Of a stretch of 64,000 bases of DNA, positions 55,977 through 64,000 are shown in pieces. The notes under the pieces were generated by a model, which worked only from the letters and a program-made list of their open reading frames with translations, was not told the origin of the DNA and did no database searches. Both the position numbers and the translations under genes were made by a program. Position 1 is the first letter of the stretch; every line of letters starts with the position of its first letter. This DNA is from an uncultured Algibacter sp. (GTDB lineage: Bacteria > Bacteroidota > Bacteroidia > Flavobacteriales > Flavobacteriaceae): contig NZ_CANMAU010000001.1 of the NCBI RefSeq assembly GCF_947495925.1, positions 663,523 through 727,522 on the forward strand. The letters run 5' to 3'.

Positions 55977-57245
55977 TTACCCTTCACTTTCAGGAGTAAT
56001 TATATCTTCAGTTAAATCCAAATCCCTTAAAACAGGATTTTTGAACCCTATAGTCGTTACGGTAATTAACGTTACACATCCACCCAATATAACAGCTAAC
56101 GGCGCGCCAAATATTTTTGCCGCAATACCACTTTCTAAAGCTCCAAGCTCATTTGAAGAACCAACAAACATAGAATTAACTGCACCAACTCGACCGCGCA
56201 TGTCATCAGGCGTTTTTAATTGCAAAATAGTTTGTCGTATGACCATAGAAACTCCATCAAAAATACCCGCAACAAATAGCGCTACTACGCTCAACCAAAA
56301 CAACTTTGAAGCTCCAAAAATAATCATAGCGATACCAAACCCAAATATGGAGATTAACAGTTTTTTGCCCGTGTTTTTAGTTATTGGCAGATAGGTAGTT
56401 GCCAACATCGTAAGAATACTTCCTAACGAAAGGGAGGCATTTAGTATTCCAAACCCTGTTGGTCCTGCGTCTAAAATATCTTTAGCGAATACCGCAAATA
56501 TGGCTACGGCGCCTCCAAAAAGCACCGCAATCATATCTAAAGTTAAAGCGCCTAAGATAACCTTATCATTAAAAACAAATTCGAGACCAACTCTTAGACT
56601 TTCTTTTATTGACTCACCTGTTTTGGTGTTAAGTATGGGCTTATTTTTAATTAAAAACACTAAAACCAAAGCAATAATAACCAATGAAAAAATAACACCA
56701 AGGGTTTGGTGTACTCCAATCCAAGCAATTAAAAACCCTCCAATTAAAGCACCTGTTACAGACGCTCCTTTCCAGGTGCTACTACTCCATGTAGCTGCAT
56801 TTGGATAGATATGTTTTGGAACCAATAAGGCTATTAACGAAAATATGGTCGGCCCAAAAAAGGCCCTCAAAATGCCTCCAAAAAACACAAGGCTATAAAT
56901 ACCGAGTACAATACTTTTTGTACTCCAAGACAATTCAATACTTTCAGAGGTTAACCAAAACAACCCAAAACTGATTAAAGAAAATAAAGCAATTATTATG
57001 GCAAACAGGTTGCGCTTTTCCTTTCTATCTACAATATGGCCTGCGAAAGGAGCCATAAAAAAGGCAGGAATAAATTCGCATGCACCAATAATACCTAAGC
57101 TTAGTTTATCATTTGTAAGGGAATAGACTTGCCATTCTATAACAACAAATTGCATGGACCATCCAAAAACTAAGGCAAATCGTAATAATAAAAAAATATT
57201 GAATTCTTTTATTCGCAACGCTGCGTATGGGTCGTTCTTCTGCAT
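55977..57245 (-). CDS. MFS transporter (MFS_3, EntS-like)
   Basis: 422 residues, 12 hydrophobic helices. The signature loop after helix 2 is APFAGHIVDRKEKRN and a matching second-half segment is MRGRVGAVNSMFVGSSNELG, both typical of the enterobactin-exporter-like MFS_3 group. Substrate unknown. It starts 2 nt after recJ ends on the same strand, so the two genes are one unit. Confidence 0.88.
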   Translation of the reverse strand: MQKNDPYAALRIKEFNIFLLLRFALVFGWSMQFVVIEWQVYSLTNDKLSLGIIGACEFIPAFFMAPFAGHIVDRKEKRNLFAIIIALFSLISFGLFWLTSESIELSWSTKSIVLGIYSLVFFGGILRAFFGPTIFSLIALLVPKHIYPNAATWSSSTWKGASVTGALIGGFLIAWIGVHQTLGVIFSLVIIALVLVFLIKNKPILNTKTGESIKESLRVGLEFVFNDKVILGALTLDMIAVLFGGAVAIFAVFAKDILDAGPTGFGILNASLSLGSILTMLATTYLPITKNTGKKLLISIFGFGIAMIIFGASKLFWLSVVALFVAGIFDGVSMVIRQTILQLKTPDDMRGRVGAVNSMFVGSSNELGALESGIAAKIFGAPLAVILGGCVTLITVTTIGFKNPVLRDLDLTEDIITPESEG

Positions 57246-57247
57246 AT

Positions 57248-58942
57248 CTATGCCTTAATATCTCTTAATTTTAGTTGAAGTGATATATGTCCTTTCCATT
57301 CATTTTCGTCAATAGCATAGACTGCTCTAAATGGCTTTCCTTCTGAAATTAAATCAATTTTATCCCCCATACTAAAACCTATACAAACAAATCTATCTGG
57401 CGAATTTGTTTGAGTAGCTGTTAACCTTAAATGAGTTTTATCGGCCCCAACACATTTACCATAACCTGTATCAACGAGGTTTTCAGACATAAAAACTGGC
57501 GTCATATTACTGGGTCCGTAAGGTGCAAATTGTTTTAAAATTCTATAAAACTTAGGCGTAATATTATTTAAATCAATTTCAGCGTCAATTTTAATTTCTG
57601 GGGTCAATAAATTTTTATCAATCGTTTTTGAAACCTCATCTTCAAAAGCTTGCTTAAAAGCTTCATAGTTTTCTTCTTCAAGTGTTAAGCCTGCTGCGTA
57701 TTTATGCCCTCCAAACTGTTCGATGTGTTCCTTACAATTTTCTAAAGCATTGTAAATGTCAAAACCTCTAACCGAGCGTGCCGAAGCTGCCAATTTATTG
57801 CCGCTTTTAGTAAAAACTAGCGTAGGTCTATAATAGGTTTCTATTAGTCTAGAAGCCACAATACCAATAACACCTTTATGCCAATTTTCATGGTAAACAA
57901 CAGTAGTAAGGCGTTCCTGTTCTTTTTGGTCTTCAATTTGTTGAAGTGCTTCCTCAGTAATGCGTTTATCTGTTTCACGTCTATCTAAATTATATTCATT
58001 TATTTCAGCTGCATAGTTAACTGCCATTTCTGGCTCCTCCTCGGTAAGTAAGGTTACCGCGTAATTTCCATGCTTCATACGTCCTGCCGCATTAATCCTT
58101 GGCGCGACGATAAACACCACATCGGTAATGGTTAACTCCGTTTTTTCAACTTGATCTAAAATAGCTTTAATTCCTGGTCTTGGGTTCGTATTAATAACCA
58201 TCAATCCAAAATAAGCCAATACCCTATTTTCTCCATCTATGGGAACAATATCTGCCCCAACTGCTGTAGCCACCAAATCTAAATAATCCATTAGGTCTTC
58301 AGCTGTTTTGCCTTCTTTTAAAGCTAATGCCTGAATGAGTTTAAAGCCTACTCCACAGCCACATAATTCTTTATAAGGATACTCACAATCATCTTGTTTT
58401 GGATCTAATACAGCAGCTGCATCGGGTATATTACCCCCAGGTCTATGATGATCACAAATCACAAAATCAATACCCAAATTTTTTGCATAAGCTATTTTTT
58501 CAATAGCTTTTATACCGCAATCTAAGGCAATAATTAGTGAAAAATCATTCTCTAAGGCAAAGTTTATTCCTTTATAAGAAATACCATAACCCTCATCATA
58601 TCTATTTGGTATATAAGTATAAACCAAAGCACCTTTAGTTTTTAAATATGATGACATAAGAGCTACAGACGTTGTCCCATCAACATCATAATCACCATAA
58701 ACTAAAATATTCTCATTATTTGCAATAGCCTTTTCAATTCGTGCCACGGCCTTATCCATATCTTTCATTAAGAATGGATCATGTAAATCATCCAAACTAG
58801 GTCGAAAAAATTTTTTGGCATCTTCATAATCTTCGATACCCCTCTGTACTAACAAAGTAGCCAAAACAGGGTCCACCTGGAGTGCTTCCTGCAAAGTGTC
58901 AACTTTATCAGATTGAGGTTTAGGTTTTAAAGTCCAACGCAT
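57248..58942 (-). CDS. recJ: Single-stranded-DNA-specific exonuclease RecJ
   Basis: 5'-3' exonuclease of single-stranded DNA in recombination and mismatch repair, 564 residues. DHH-family motifs: VYGDYDVDGTTS (Asp84, Asp86, Asp88), IALDCG (Asp141), ICDHHRPGG (Asp164-His165-His166), VAPRINAAGRM, and DHHA1 motif GGHKYAAGLTL. C-terminal OB-like domain from about 455. All metal ligands present. It leads a unit with the MFS gene. Confidence 0.95.
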   Translation of the reverse strand: MRWTLKPKPQSDKVDTLQEALQVDPVLATLLVQRGIEDYEDAKKFFRPSLDDLHDPFLMKDMDKAVARIEKAIANNENILVYGDYDVDGTTSVALMSSYLKTKGALVYTYIPNRYDEGYGISYKGINFALENDFSLIIALDCGIKAIEKIAYAKNLGIDFVICDHHRPGGNIPDAAAVLDPKQDDCEYPYKELCGCGVGFKLIQALALKEGKTAEDLMDYLDLVATAVGADIVPIDGENRVLAYFGLMVINTNPRPGIKAILDQVEKTELTITDVVFIVAPRINAAGRMKHGNYAVTLLTEEEPEMAVNYAAEINEYNLDRRETDKRITEEALQQIEDQKEQERLTTVVYHENWHKGVIGIVASRLIETYYRPTLVFTKSGNKLAASARSVRGFDIYNALENCKEHIEQFGGHKYAAGLTLEEENYEAFKQAFEDEVSKTIDKNLLTPEIKIDAEIDLNNITPKFYRILKQFAPYGPSNMTPVFMSENLVDTGYGKCVGADKTHLRLTATQTNSPDRFVCIGFSMGDKIDLISEGKPFRAVYAIDENEWKGHISLQLKLRDIKA

Positions 58943-58986
58943 TGAGAGATAGCAATTGATTAAAAATTAATGGATTTTTATTGGGA

Positions 58987-59409
58987 TTATTTCTTATGAA
59001 AATGGGTTTCGATTTTTAATTCTGAAAATTGACGAAACATTTCCATAACCCCACAATATTTTTCAATAGATAAATCTACCGCCCTTTGGAGTTTTTTTTC
59101 GTTCAATTCATTCCCATAAAAGTGAAAATGCAAAGCTACTTTATCATAAATTTTAGGATGCTCATCAGTAAGGTTCGCTTCTGCATCTATTTTAAAATCG
59201 TCAACTTTTAATTTCATTTTTTTAATTAATGACGCCACATCTAATCCGGAGCAGCCTGCTAAACCCGATAACATTAAAGCTTTAGGCCTATAACCCTCAC
59301 TCTTGCCTCCATTTTCTTCTCCTGCATCAATAAATAAATTATGCCCAGACGGATTTGTGCTTTCAAACCGCATATCACCCAACCAAGTTGTAGTTACCTC
59401 AACTGCCAT
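58987..59409 (-). CDS. OsmC-family peroxiredoxin-like protein
   Basis: 140 residues of the OsmC/Ohr fold, thiol-dependent reduction of organic peroxides. The reactive pair is Cys53 (LAGCSGLDVAS) and Cys119 (IEKYCGVM). RPKALMLSGLAGC is typical of the OsmC rather than Ohr branch. It is 44 nt upstream of recJ on the same strand and divergent from a CMD-family gene also with a redox CxxC, suggesting a shared role in peroxide defence. Confidence 0.88.
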   Translation of the reverse strand: MAVEVTTTWLGDMRFESTNPSGHNLFIDAGEENGGKSEGYRPKALMLSGLAGCSGLDVASLIKKMKLKVDDFKIDAEANLTDEHPKIYDKVALHFHFYGNELNEKKLQRAVDLSIEKYCGVMEMFRQFSELKIETHFHKK

Positions 59410-59468
59410 ATGTCTTAATTATTTTTTGTTAATTGTAGAATCAAAAATACTACTAAAAAAATAAAACG

Positions 59469-60059
59469 ATGCCCTTAGTAACACCATTATCTGCAAATCA
59501 TGATTTAGAAACGAAAGAACTCGCTGAATTTTTTAATGAAACCCTAGGATTTTGTCCTAATTCGGTACTCACCATGCAACGCAGACCCGCGATTAGTAAA
59601 GCTTTTATTAATTTAAACAAAGCCGTTATGGCCAATGAGGGCAAAGTCACATCGGCTTTAAAACGTATGATTGCCTGGGTATCTAGCAATTCCACAGGCT
59701 GTAGGTATTGTCAAGCCCATGCTATTCGTGCTGCCGAGCGCTATGGAGCGGAACAAGAACAACTAGATAATATTTGGGAATACAGAACACACCCAGCTTT
59801 TAATGATGCCGAACGTGTGGCTTTAGATTTTAGTTTAGCCGCTTCGCAAGTACCTAATGCCGTAGATGAAAACATCAAAAAACGGTTATACGAACATTGG
59901 AATGAAGGCGAAATTGTTGAAATGCTTGGCGTTATTTCTTTATTTGGATATTTGAACAGGTGGAACGACTCCATGGGAACTTCTATAGAAGATGGTGCTG
60001 TTGAAAGTGGAGAACAGTATTTAGGAAAGCATGGCTGGGAGAAAGGGAAGCATCAATAA
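59469..60059 (+). CDS. Carboxymuconolactone decarboxylase/AhpD-family protein
   Basis: 196 residues with an all-helical AhpD-like fold. The active motif is Cys78-x-x-Cys81-x-x-His84 in GCRYCQAHAIRAAERYG, so a thiol redox or peroxidase function is more likely than decarboxylation. FSLAASQVPNAVDE and VISLFGYLNRWNDSMG are typical of YciW/Sdx-like members. It is divergent from osmC. The YwqK-like gene starts 22 nt downstream. Confidence 0.87.
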   Translation: MPLVTPLSANHDLETKELAEFFNETLGFCPNSVLTMQRRPAISKAFINLNKAVMANEGKVTSALKRMIAWVSSNSTGCRYCQAHAIRAAERYGAEQEQLDNIWEYRTHPAFNDAERVALDFSLAASQVPNAVDENIKKRLYEHWNEGEIVEMLGVISLFGYLNRWNDSMGTSIEDGAVESGEQYLGKHGWEKGKHQ

Positions 60060-60081
60060 AATAATCAGACTAATTCTATCT

Positions 60082-60850
60082 ATGAAAAAACTTCTTCAAA
60101 CAAGCATTTTACTGGTCTTCATTCTTTGTTTTAATTGTAAAAAAACAGAAAGTTTAGATTTTAAATTAATTCCTCGAAATTTCTATGTAACAAACACTTA
60201 TAATGGCAAAACCTTTTACCGCGAAAATGATGGGGGGGGGCAAGCTTTTAGATGGGTATTATGTTGTTGGAGATAAAGATGTAAAATGGGAAGAATTCAA
60301 TATTAATAAAGGGTTGCTAAATGGAGAGTCTTTTGTTTATCATAATAACGGCAATATATTCTCAACCACCCAATATACCAATGGGCGCAAAAACGGAGAA
60401 GAAAAATTGTTTTCTCTATCTGGAAAACTAAAAACAATAAATACATACAAAAATGGTGTTATGTATGGGAAGAGTTTAAGCTACTTTGAAAGTGGTGAAT
60501 TATTATCCGAATCTAAAATAAAAAACGAAATAGTAATAGAGTCTACAACTTATGATATACTTGGTGAAATTTCATCTCAAATGTTCATTGAAGATGGAAA
60601 AAAAATCACACAGAATATTATAAGTGGTAAAATCTTTTCAGAACATATTTCATCCACTTATGACGCTTTTGAAGCAACAAAATTCTACAACGAAGATGGA
60701 AGCCTTAAAGTCTTTTTGCAAATGAAAGACGACGACGACAATTTCTATATTATTGAGCGCAATGAGGAGGGGGACGAAATAAACCGAGTAAACGTTAAAA
60801 CAAACCCAGAAGGGGTGTTAAAATATCAACAATATATGGAAGCTTTTTAA
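60082..60850 (+). CDS. YwqK/MORN-type lipoprotein, frame broken at a G9 tract (phase-variable?)
   Basis: The gene opens at ATG 60082 with a lipoprotein-like signal (MKKLLQTSILLVFILCFNCKK). At 60232-60240 a run of nine G puts it out of frame; it then stops at 60276. The other frame, from inside the tract to 60850, encodes MORN-like repeats (LLNGESFVYHNNGNIF, GRKNGEEKLFSL). With eight G the two halves join as ENDGGKLLDGYY to give 255 residues. Options are slipped-strand phase variation, a fresh pseudogene or a sequencing error. Family members are called YwqK antitoxins, but no toxin gene is near. Confidence 0.75.
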
Positions 60851-61416
60851 GTTGCTTTTTTAATACGATCTCTCAGCACCGGCAACACCTCAATCTCAAA
60901 CCAAGGATTTTTAGTTAGCCAAAATCGATTTCTAGGTGAGGGATGTGGCAAGGGCAGATATTTAGGTAAATAGTCTTGAAAATTATCTACTGTTTCAGTT
61001 AATGTTCTCTTTGCATCTTTTCCCAAATAGTACTTTTGAGCATACATGCCAATTAAAATAACCAGTTCTACGTTATTCAATTCATCAAATAGTGGTTTAT
61101 GCCATTGTGGGGCACATTCTGGTCGTGGTGGTAAATCGCCTGTTTTTCCTTTACCGGGATAGCAAAACCCCATAGGGATTATAGCAAATTTTTTCTCATC
61201 ATAAAAAACTTCATCTGAAACATTTAGCCATTTTCGCAATTGCTTTCCGCTTGCATCATCCCACGGAATACCTGTCGCATGCACTTTTGTTCCTGGTGCT
61301 TGACCTATAATAACAATTTTAGAATCAGGGTGTGCTGAGACGACTGGTCGTGGACCCAGAACCAGATGCTCTTTGCAAATGGTACATTGCTTTATATTTT
61401 CGAGTAAATCTTGCAT
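60847..61416 (-). CDS. Uracil-DNA glycosylase, iron-sulfur type (family 4-like)
   Basis: 189 residues. Removes uracil from DNA. Motif IIGQAPGTKVHATG (36-49) is the catalytic loop and HPSPRN near the end is the base-clamp loop. Cysteines at 11, 14, 85 and 101 match the spacing of the 4Fe-4S ligands in family 4 enzymes. The annotation could also be a related UDG-superfamily member of unknown specificity. It is convergent with the YwqK-like gene, ends overlapping by 4 nt. Confidence 0.87.
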   Translation of the reverse strand: MQDLLENIKQCTICKEHLVLGPRPVVSAHPDSKIVIIGQAPGTKVHATGIPWDDASGKQLRKWLNVSDEVFYDEKKFAIIPMGFCYPGKGKTGDLPPRPECAPQWHKPLFDELNNVELVILIGMYAQKYYLGKDAKRTLTETVDNFQDYLPKYLPLPHPSPRNRFWLTKNPWFEIEVLPVLRDRIKKAT

Positions 61417-61468
61417 TCAATTAAATGTTTCCCAATACATAAAATGGGAACAATCCATCCAACAAAGG

Positions 61469-61813
61469 CTACTTTTCCTTTAAAGCCTGGCCTTCAAAAC
61501 TTAAACCATCAAAACCTGTTTTCATAAAATTTCTAATATTTTGATGCCCATCTCCATTTGGGTATTGTAATACATCGTCAAAATAAAATTGCCCAAAACA
61601 CGCTAAGGTTTCTTCTTTTGTAAGCCCTTGATGTTTTGCAAACGCAAATAATTTACATGAACCCGAATTTTGTCCTTCGGCATTTTCTAAAGCACCGTTT
61701 TTAAACGCTGTAGGGGTGAAACTAAAATTTGCCTCAATAACAGCCATAGTTTCTGCAAATGCAATTTGCTTTGGGTTTTTATTTAATTTATTCTTGAAAG
61801 ATTCTATATTCAT
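61469..61813 (-). CDS. HopJ-family protein
   Basis: 114 residues. The segments FTPTAFKNGALENAEGQNSG and KHQGLTKEETLACFGQFYFD are those of the HopJ family, named from a Pseudomonas type III effector but common in free-living bacteria. Function unknown. The frame opens at 61855; MNIESFKNK at 61813 is preferred and avoids a 32-nt overlap with rsmI. It follows rsmI by 10 nt. Confidence 0.85.
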   Translation of the reverse strand: MNIESFKNKLNKNPKQIAFAETMAVIEANFSFTPTAFKNGALENAEGQNSGSCKLFAFAKHQGLTKEETLACFGQFYFDDVLQYPNGDGHQNIRNFMKTGFDGLSFEGQALKEK

Positions 61814-61823
61814 TTTAACGTTT

Positions 61824-62498
61824 TTATTTATTTTTTCCGCCAACAATAACAACAATCTCTCCTTTTGGAGGTTTGTTTGTATAATACTCTAAAACTTCTT
61901 TGGCGGTTCCTCTTTTGGTTTCCTCAAACAACTTGGTTAATTCCCTAGATACTGAAACAGGCCTGTTCTCACCAAAATATTCACAAAAATGTCCCAAGGT
62001 TTTCACCAATTTATGTGGGCTTTCATAAAAAATCATGGTTCTTGTTTCTTCTGCTAATAAAAGTAGTCGAGTTTGGCGTCCTTTTTTTACAGGCAAAAAA
62101 CCCTCAAAAACAAACTTATCATTTGGGAAACCTGAATTTACTAATGCTGGCACAAAGGCGGTTGCCCCAGGCAAGCAATCCACTTCAATATTATTTTCGA
62201 TGCAAGCACGCGACAACAAAAACCCTGGATCTGAAATGGCAGGCGTTCCTGCATCACTTATTAGTGCCACTTCAATTCCGCTTTTTAATTTTTGTATGAT
62301 ACTTTCAACCGTTTTATGCTCATTATGCATATGATGGGATTGCATATGTGTTGCAATTTCAAAGTGTTTTAATAATTTTCCAGAAGTACGCGTATCTTCA
62401 GCTAAAATTAAATCAACCGTTTTTAAAACTTCAATAGCTCTAAATGTAATATCTTTTAAATTCCCTATTGGAGTTGGTACTATATAAAGTTTACTCAT
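61824..62498 (-). CDS. rsmI: 16S rRNA (cytidine(1402)-2'-O)-methyltransferase
   Basis: 224 residues, SAM-dependent tetrapyrrole-methylase fold. Methylates the ribose of C1402 at the ribosomal P site. Motifs: LYIVPTPIGNLKDITFRAIE (4-23), LAEDTRTSGKLLKHF, VALISDAGTPAISDPG and LPGATAFVPALVNSG, all diagnostic. It leads a unit with hopJ. In Bacteroidota it often lies near tdk, which is seen here too (63511). Confidence 0.95.
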   Translation of the reverse strand: MSKLYIVPTPIGNLKDITFRAIEVLKTVDLILAEDTRTSGKLLKHFEIATHMQSHHMHNEHKTVESIIQKLKSGIEVALISDAGTPAISDPGFLLSRACIENNIEVDCLPGATAFVPALVNSGFPNDKFVFEGFLPVKKGRQTRLLLLAEETRTMIFYESPHKLVKTLGHFCEYFGENRPVSVSRELTKLFEETKRGTAKEVLEYYTNKPPKGEIVVIVGGKNK

Positions 62499-62581
62499 GT
62501 GTTAGTGATTGGAAGCGGCATCCTTTTTAAACAAATTAAACTTAATTATTGCGAAGAACCAAAATATGGTAAATTGCATTG

Positions 62582-62656
62582 TCCTTTGTTCTAACAAAGA
62601 CGTTTTAAAAAGATATAGCGGAAAGCACGACCATGCTTTTTTTCGTGGTAACACCC
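62582..62656 (-). repeat. Intergenic structured repeat element, copy 2
   Basis: On the minus strand GGGTGTTACC is followed by GGTCGTGCTTTCCGCTATAT and ends with a small hairpin CTTTGTT/AACAAAG. It is a diverged partner of the element at 48403: both have GTTACC, GTCG-GCTTTCCGCT and a terminal hairpin in the same order. Confidence 0.55.
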
Positions 62657-62661
62657 AAATT

Positions 62662-63402
62662 TTAATTAAACTTTGCTTCTAAAATTTCTAGGAAACGTGT
62701 TTCAAACTCTTCTTTTCCCTCCCAATTATTGTAGTCGGGTTTCACAACGTCTTGTATAAAGTTAAGCGCATTTTCATGCGTTATAAAAGTGTTTAACTGT
62801 GATAAAACTCTATCATAATCTTCACTCTTTCCTTCAAATAAATGTTTTATAAATGCAATTTTATCATTAAGCCCAATGTTTAAACCGCCTACTTTAAGTT
62901 TATCATTCAGCGATTTTTTGTCATTTGAAGCTCCATTTTGACCTACAACAACAGGCTCAAAAACAGGCATATTTTTAAATGCTGCTGTAATCTCGTCCAA
63001 ATCTTGTTTTTTAGAAAAGGTATCTGGAATGGCTTCTTCAAAAACTGTATTAATTTCTTGAGGGCCTTCGGGCATATGCTGAAGCATATCTTTTATTTTA
63101 GACATTGCAGATGTGGTAATTTCATGACGCTCGGCATCTAAGTTAACGTAAATCTTATCTTCAACTTCAATATTATCGCTCACTTTATTATTAAAGGCCG
63201 CACCAAGCATTCCGAAAAAAGAAGAGTTGTTCCCTATAGTAGGGAAGTCATCTTCAAAGTTTTCATAAGCAAATTTTAGCACAGAAATCTTCTCGTATAA
63301 TTGGGAAATCTCTGTATGCATTTTTAACACATCTTCCTTTCCTTCCAATTTAAGAATTCTATTTGCTATACTAACCAGCTCAGATTCTAACTTCTTCTTC
63401 AT
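62662..63402 (-). CDS. Conserved-looking hypothetical protein
   Basis: 246 acidic, mainly helical residues, no signal peptide. The C-terminal third (LNDKIAFIKHLFEGKSEDYD, then FIQDVVKPDYNNWEGKEEFETRFLEILE) is characteristic of an unnamed protein found near tdk/rsmI in flavobacteria, by memory. The N-terminus (LVSIANRILKLEGKEDVLKM, ISQLYEKISVLKFAYEN) may form a coiled coil. Function unknown. It is divergent from tdk. Confidence 0.75.
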   Translation of the reverse strand: MKKKLESELVSIANRILKLEGKEDVLKMHTEISQLYEKISVLKFAYENFEDDFPTIGNNSSFFGMLGAAFNNKVSDNIEVEDKIYVNLDAERHEITTSAMSKIKDMLQHMPEGPQEINTVFEEAIPDTFSKKQDLDEITAAFKNMPVFEPVVVGQNGASNDKKSLNDKLKVGGLNIGLNDKIAFIKHLFEGKSEDYDRVLSQLNTFITHENALNFIQDVVKPDYNNWEGKEEFETRFLEILEAKFN

Positions 63403-63510
63403 TGTTTATAATTTTTAAATTATTGCAGTATAAGATTTTTGTTTTTTAATAAATTTACGCCACCTTTATACGAACGAATAATTGCTTTGTTTTAGTGTTA
63501 AAATTACGAA

Positions 63511-64000
63511 ATGTTTCTTGAAAATACAGTAAATCATAAAGAACAATTTGGATGGATTGAAGTTATATGCGGATCTATGTTTTCTGGAAAAACCGAAGAA
63601 CTCATACGCAGACTAAAGCGCGCACAAATAGCAAGACAAAAAGTTGAGATTTTTAAACCTGCCGTTGATACCCGTTATAACGAAGAAATGGTAGTATCTC
63701 ATGACGCCAATGAAATTCGATCTACCCCTGTTCCTGCCGCCGCAAACATACCTATTTTAGCTGACGGCTGCGATGTTGTTGGTATTGATGAAGCTCAGTT
63801 TTTTGATGATGAAATTGTGCGTATTTGCAATGATTTAGCGAACAAAGGGGTTAGGGTTATTGTAGCAGGTTTAGATATGGATTTTAAAGGTAATCCTTTT
63901 GGCCCCATGCCATACTTAATGGCAACAGCCGAATATGTAACCAAAGTACATGCCGTTTGCACAAGAACAGGAAATTTGGCACAGTATAGCTATAGAAAAA
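63511..64000 (+). CDS. tdk: Thymidine kinase, N-terminal part (runs off the window)
   Basis: Salvages thymidine to dTMP. The first 163 codons are present. Walker [16 protein letters not shown] near 22-36, Walker B GIDEAQFF, then [20 protein letters not shown], typical of type II thymidine kinases. The zinc-knuckle segment reads [10 protein letters not shown], with one cysteine where many homologues have a CxxC. The ATG at 63511 is the only good start. Divergent from the hypothetical gene at 63402. Confidence 0.95.
   Translation, partial: MFLENTVNHKEQFGWIEVICGSMFSGKTEELIRRLKRAQIARQKVEIFKPAVDTRYNEEMVVSHDANEIRSTPVPAAANIPILADGCDVVGIDEAQFFDDEIVRICNDLANKGVRVIVAGLDMDFKGNPFGPMPYLMATAEYVTKVHAVCTRTGNLAQYSYRK

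Noticed and set aside
56041-56808. Open frames of 117 and 102 residues on the plus strand (56041-56394, 56500-56808)
   Set aside because: They lie opposite the MFS gene, have low-complexity Pro/Asn/Lys-rich translations and match no family; shadows of the real gene.
60082-60850. YwqK-like gene as the antitoxin of a toxin-antitoxin pair
   Set aside because: It carries a lipoprotein signal and no candidate toxin gene adjoins it; neighbours are a CMD-family gene and uracil-DNA glycosylase.
61469-61813. HopJ as a type III secretion effector
   Set aside because: The family name comes from a plant pathogen; no secretion genes are present, and the gene sits with rsmI in a housekeeping context.
62015-62334. 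Plus-strand frames of 94 and 99 residues
   Set aside because: Fully inside rsmI on the opposite strand, no recognisable domain.

Overview
The window looks like chromosome from a low-GC marine-type Flavobacteriaceae bacterium (Bacteroidota). The evidence is SusC/SusD pairs, OmpA with thrombospondin type-3 repeats, lipoproteins with short lipoboxes, membrane-anchored AraC regulators, RidA, HopJ and YwqK-like proteins, and promoters of the Bacteroidota form TAnnTTTG with almost no Shine-Dalgarno sequences. No insertion sequence, integrase, rRNA or CRISPR array was seen.

Layout. 1-7400 is housekeeping: rnc (partial), fabF, acpP, purN, a viroplasmin/RNase H protein, a PfkB kinase, a long PurF, two tandem copies of a candidate small RNA, and a Mn-type superoxide dismutase. 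7489-15931 carries an AddA-like helicase-nuclease, OmpA, an AddB-like nuclease and a hydrolase. 15933-35148 is a polysaccharide/oligosaccharide utilisation locus: secreted GH2 beta-galactosidase, a GntR regulator, SusC/SusD, then one tight operon of cytoplasmic GH36 alpha-galactosidase, vSGLT-like sodium symporter, glycerol kinase, glycerol-3-phosphate dehydrogenase and an FG-GAP/UnbV lipoprotein. Together these would import a galactosyl-glycerol (floridoside or a galactolipid head group), split it, and send the glycerol to dihydroxyacetone phosphate.

35347-37805 is a small accessory patch: an XRE regulator, two unknown small proteins, a lipoprotein and tRNA-Ala(GGC), with four GACA-N5-TGTC palindromes. 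38163-45754 holds RidA, two membrane AraC regulators around an SRPBCC protein, an M61 peptidase-amidohydrolase fusion and a universal stress protein. 45813-48403 runs GNAT, MATE, two tiny membrane proteins and QueD. 48649-53416 is an all-minus accessory block with an ECF41-type sigma factor, azoreductase, cupin, AraC, VOC and methyltransferase genes. The sigma gene and the azoreductase-cupin pair share the same TGTCAC...TGTC promoter. 53538-64000 returns to housekeeping (LpxH, RecJ, OsmC, uracil-DNA glycosylase, RsmI, thymidine kinase). It includes a YwqK-like lipoprotein gene broken at a G9 tract, which may be phase variable.

Functional calls rest on motif recognition by eye; no database search was run.
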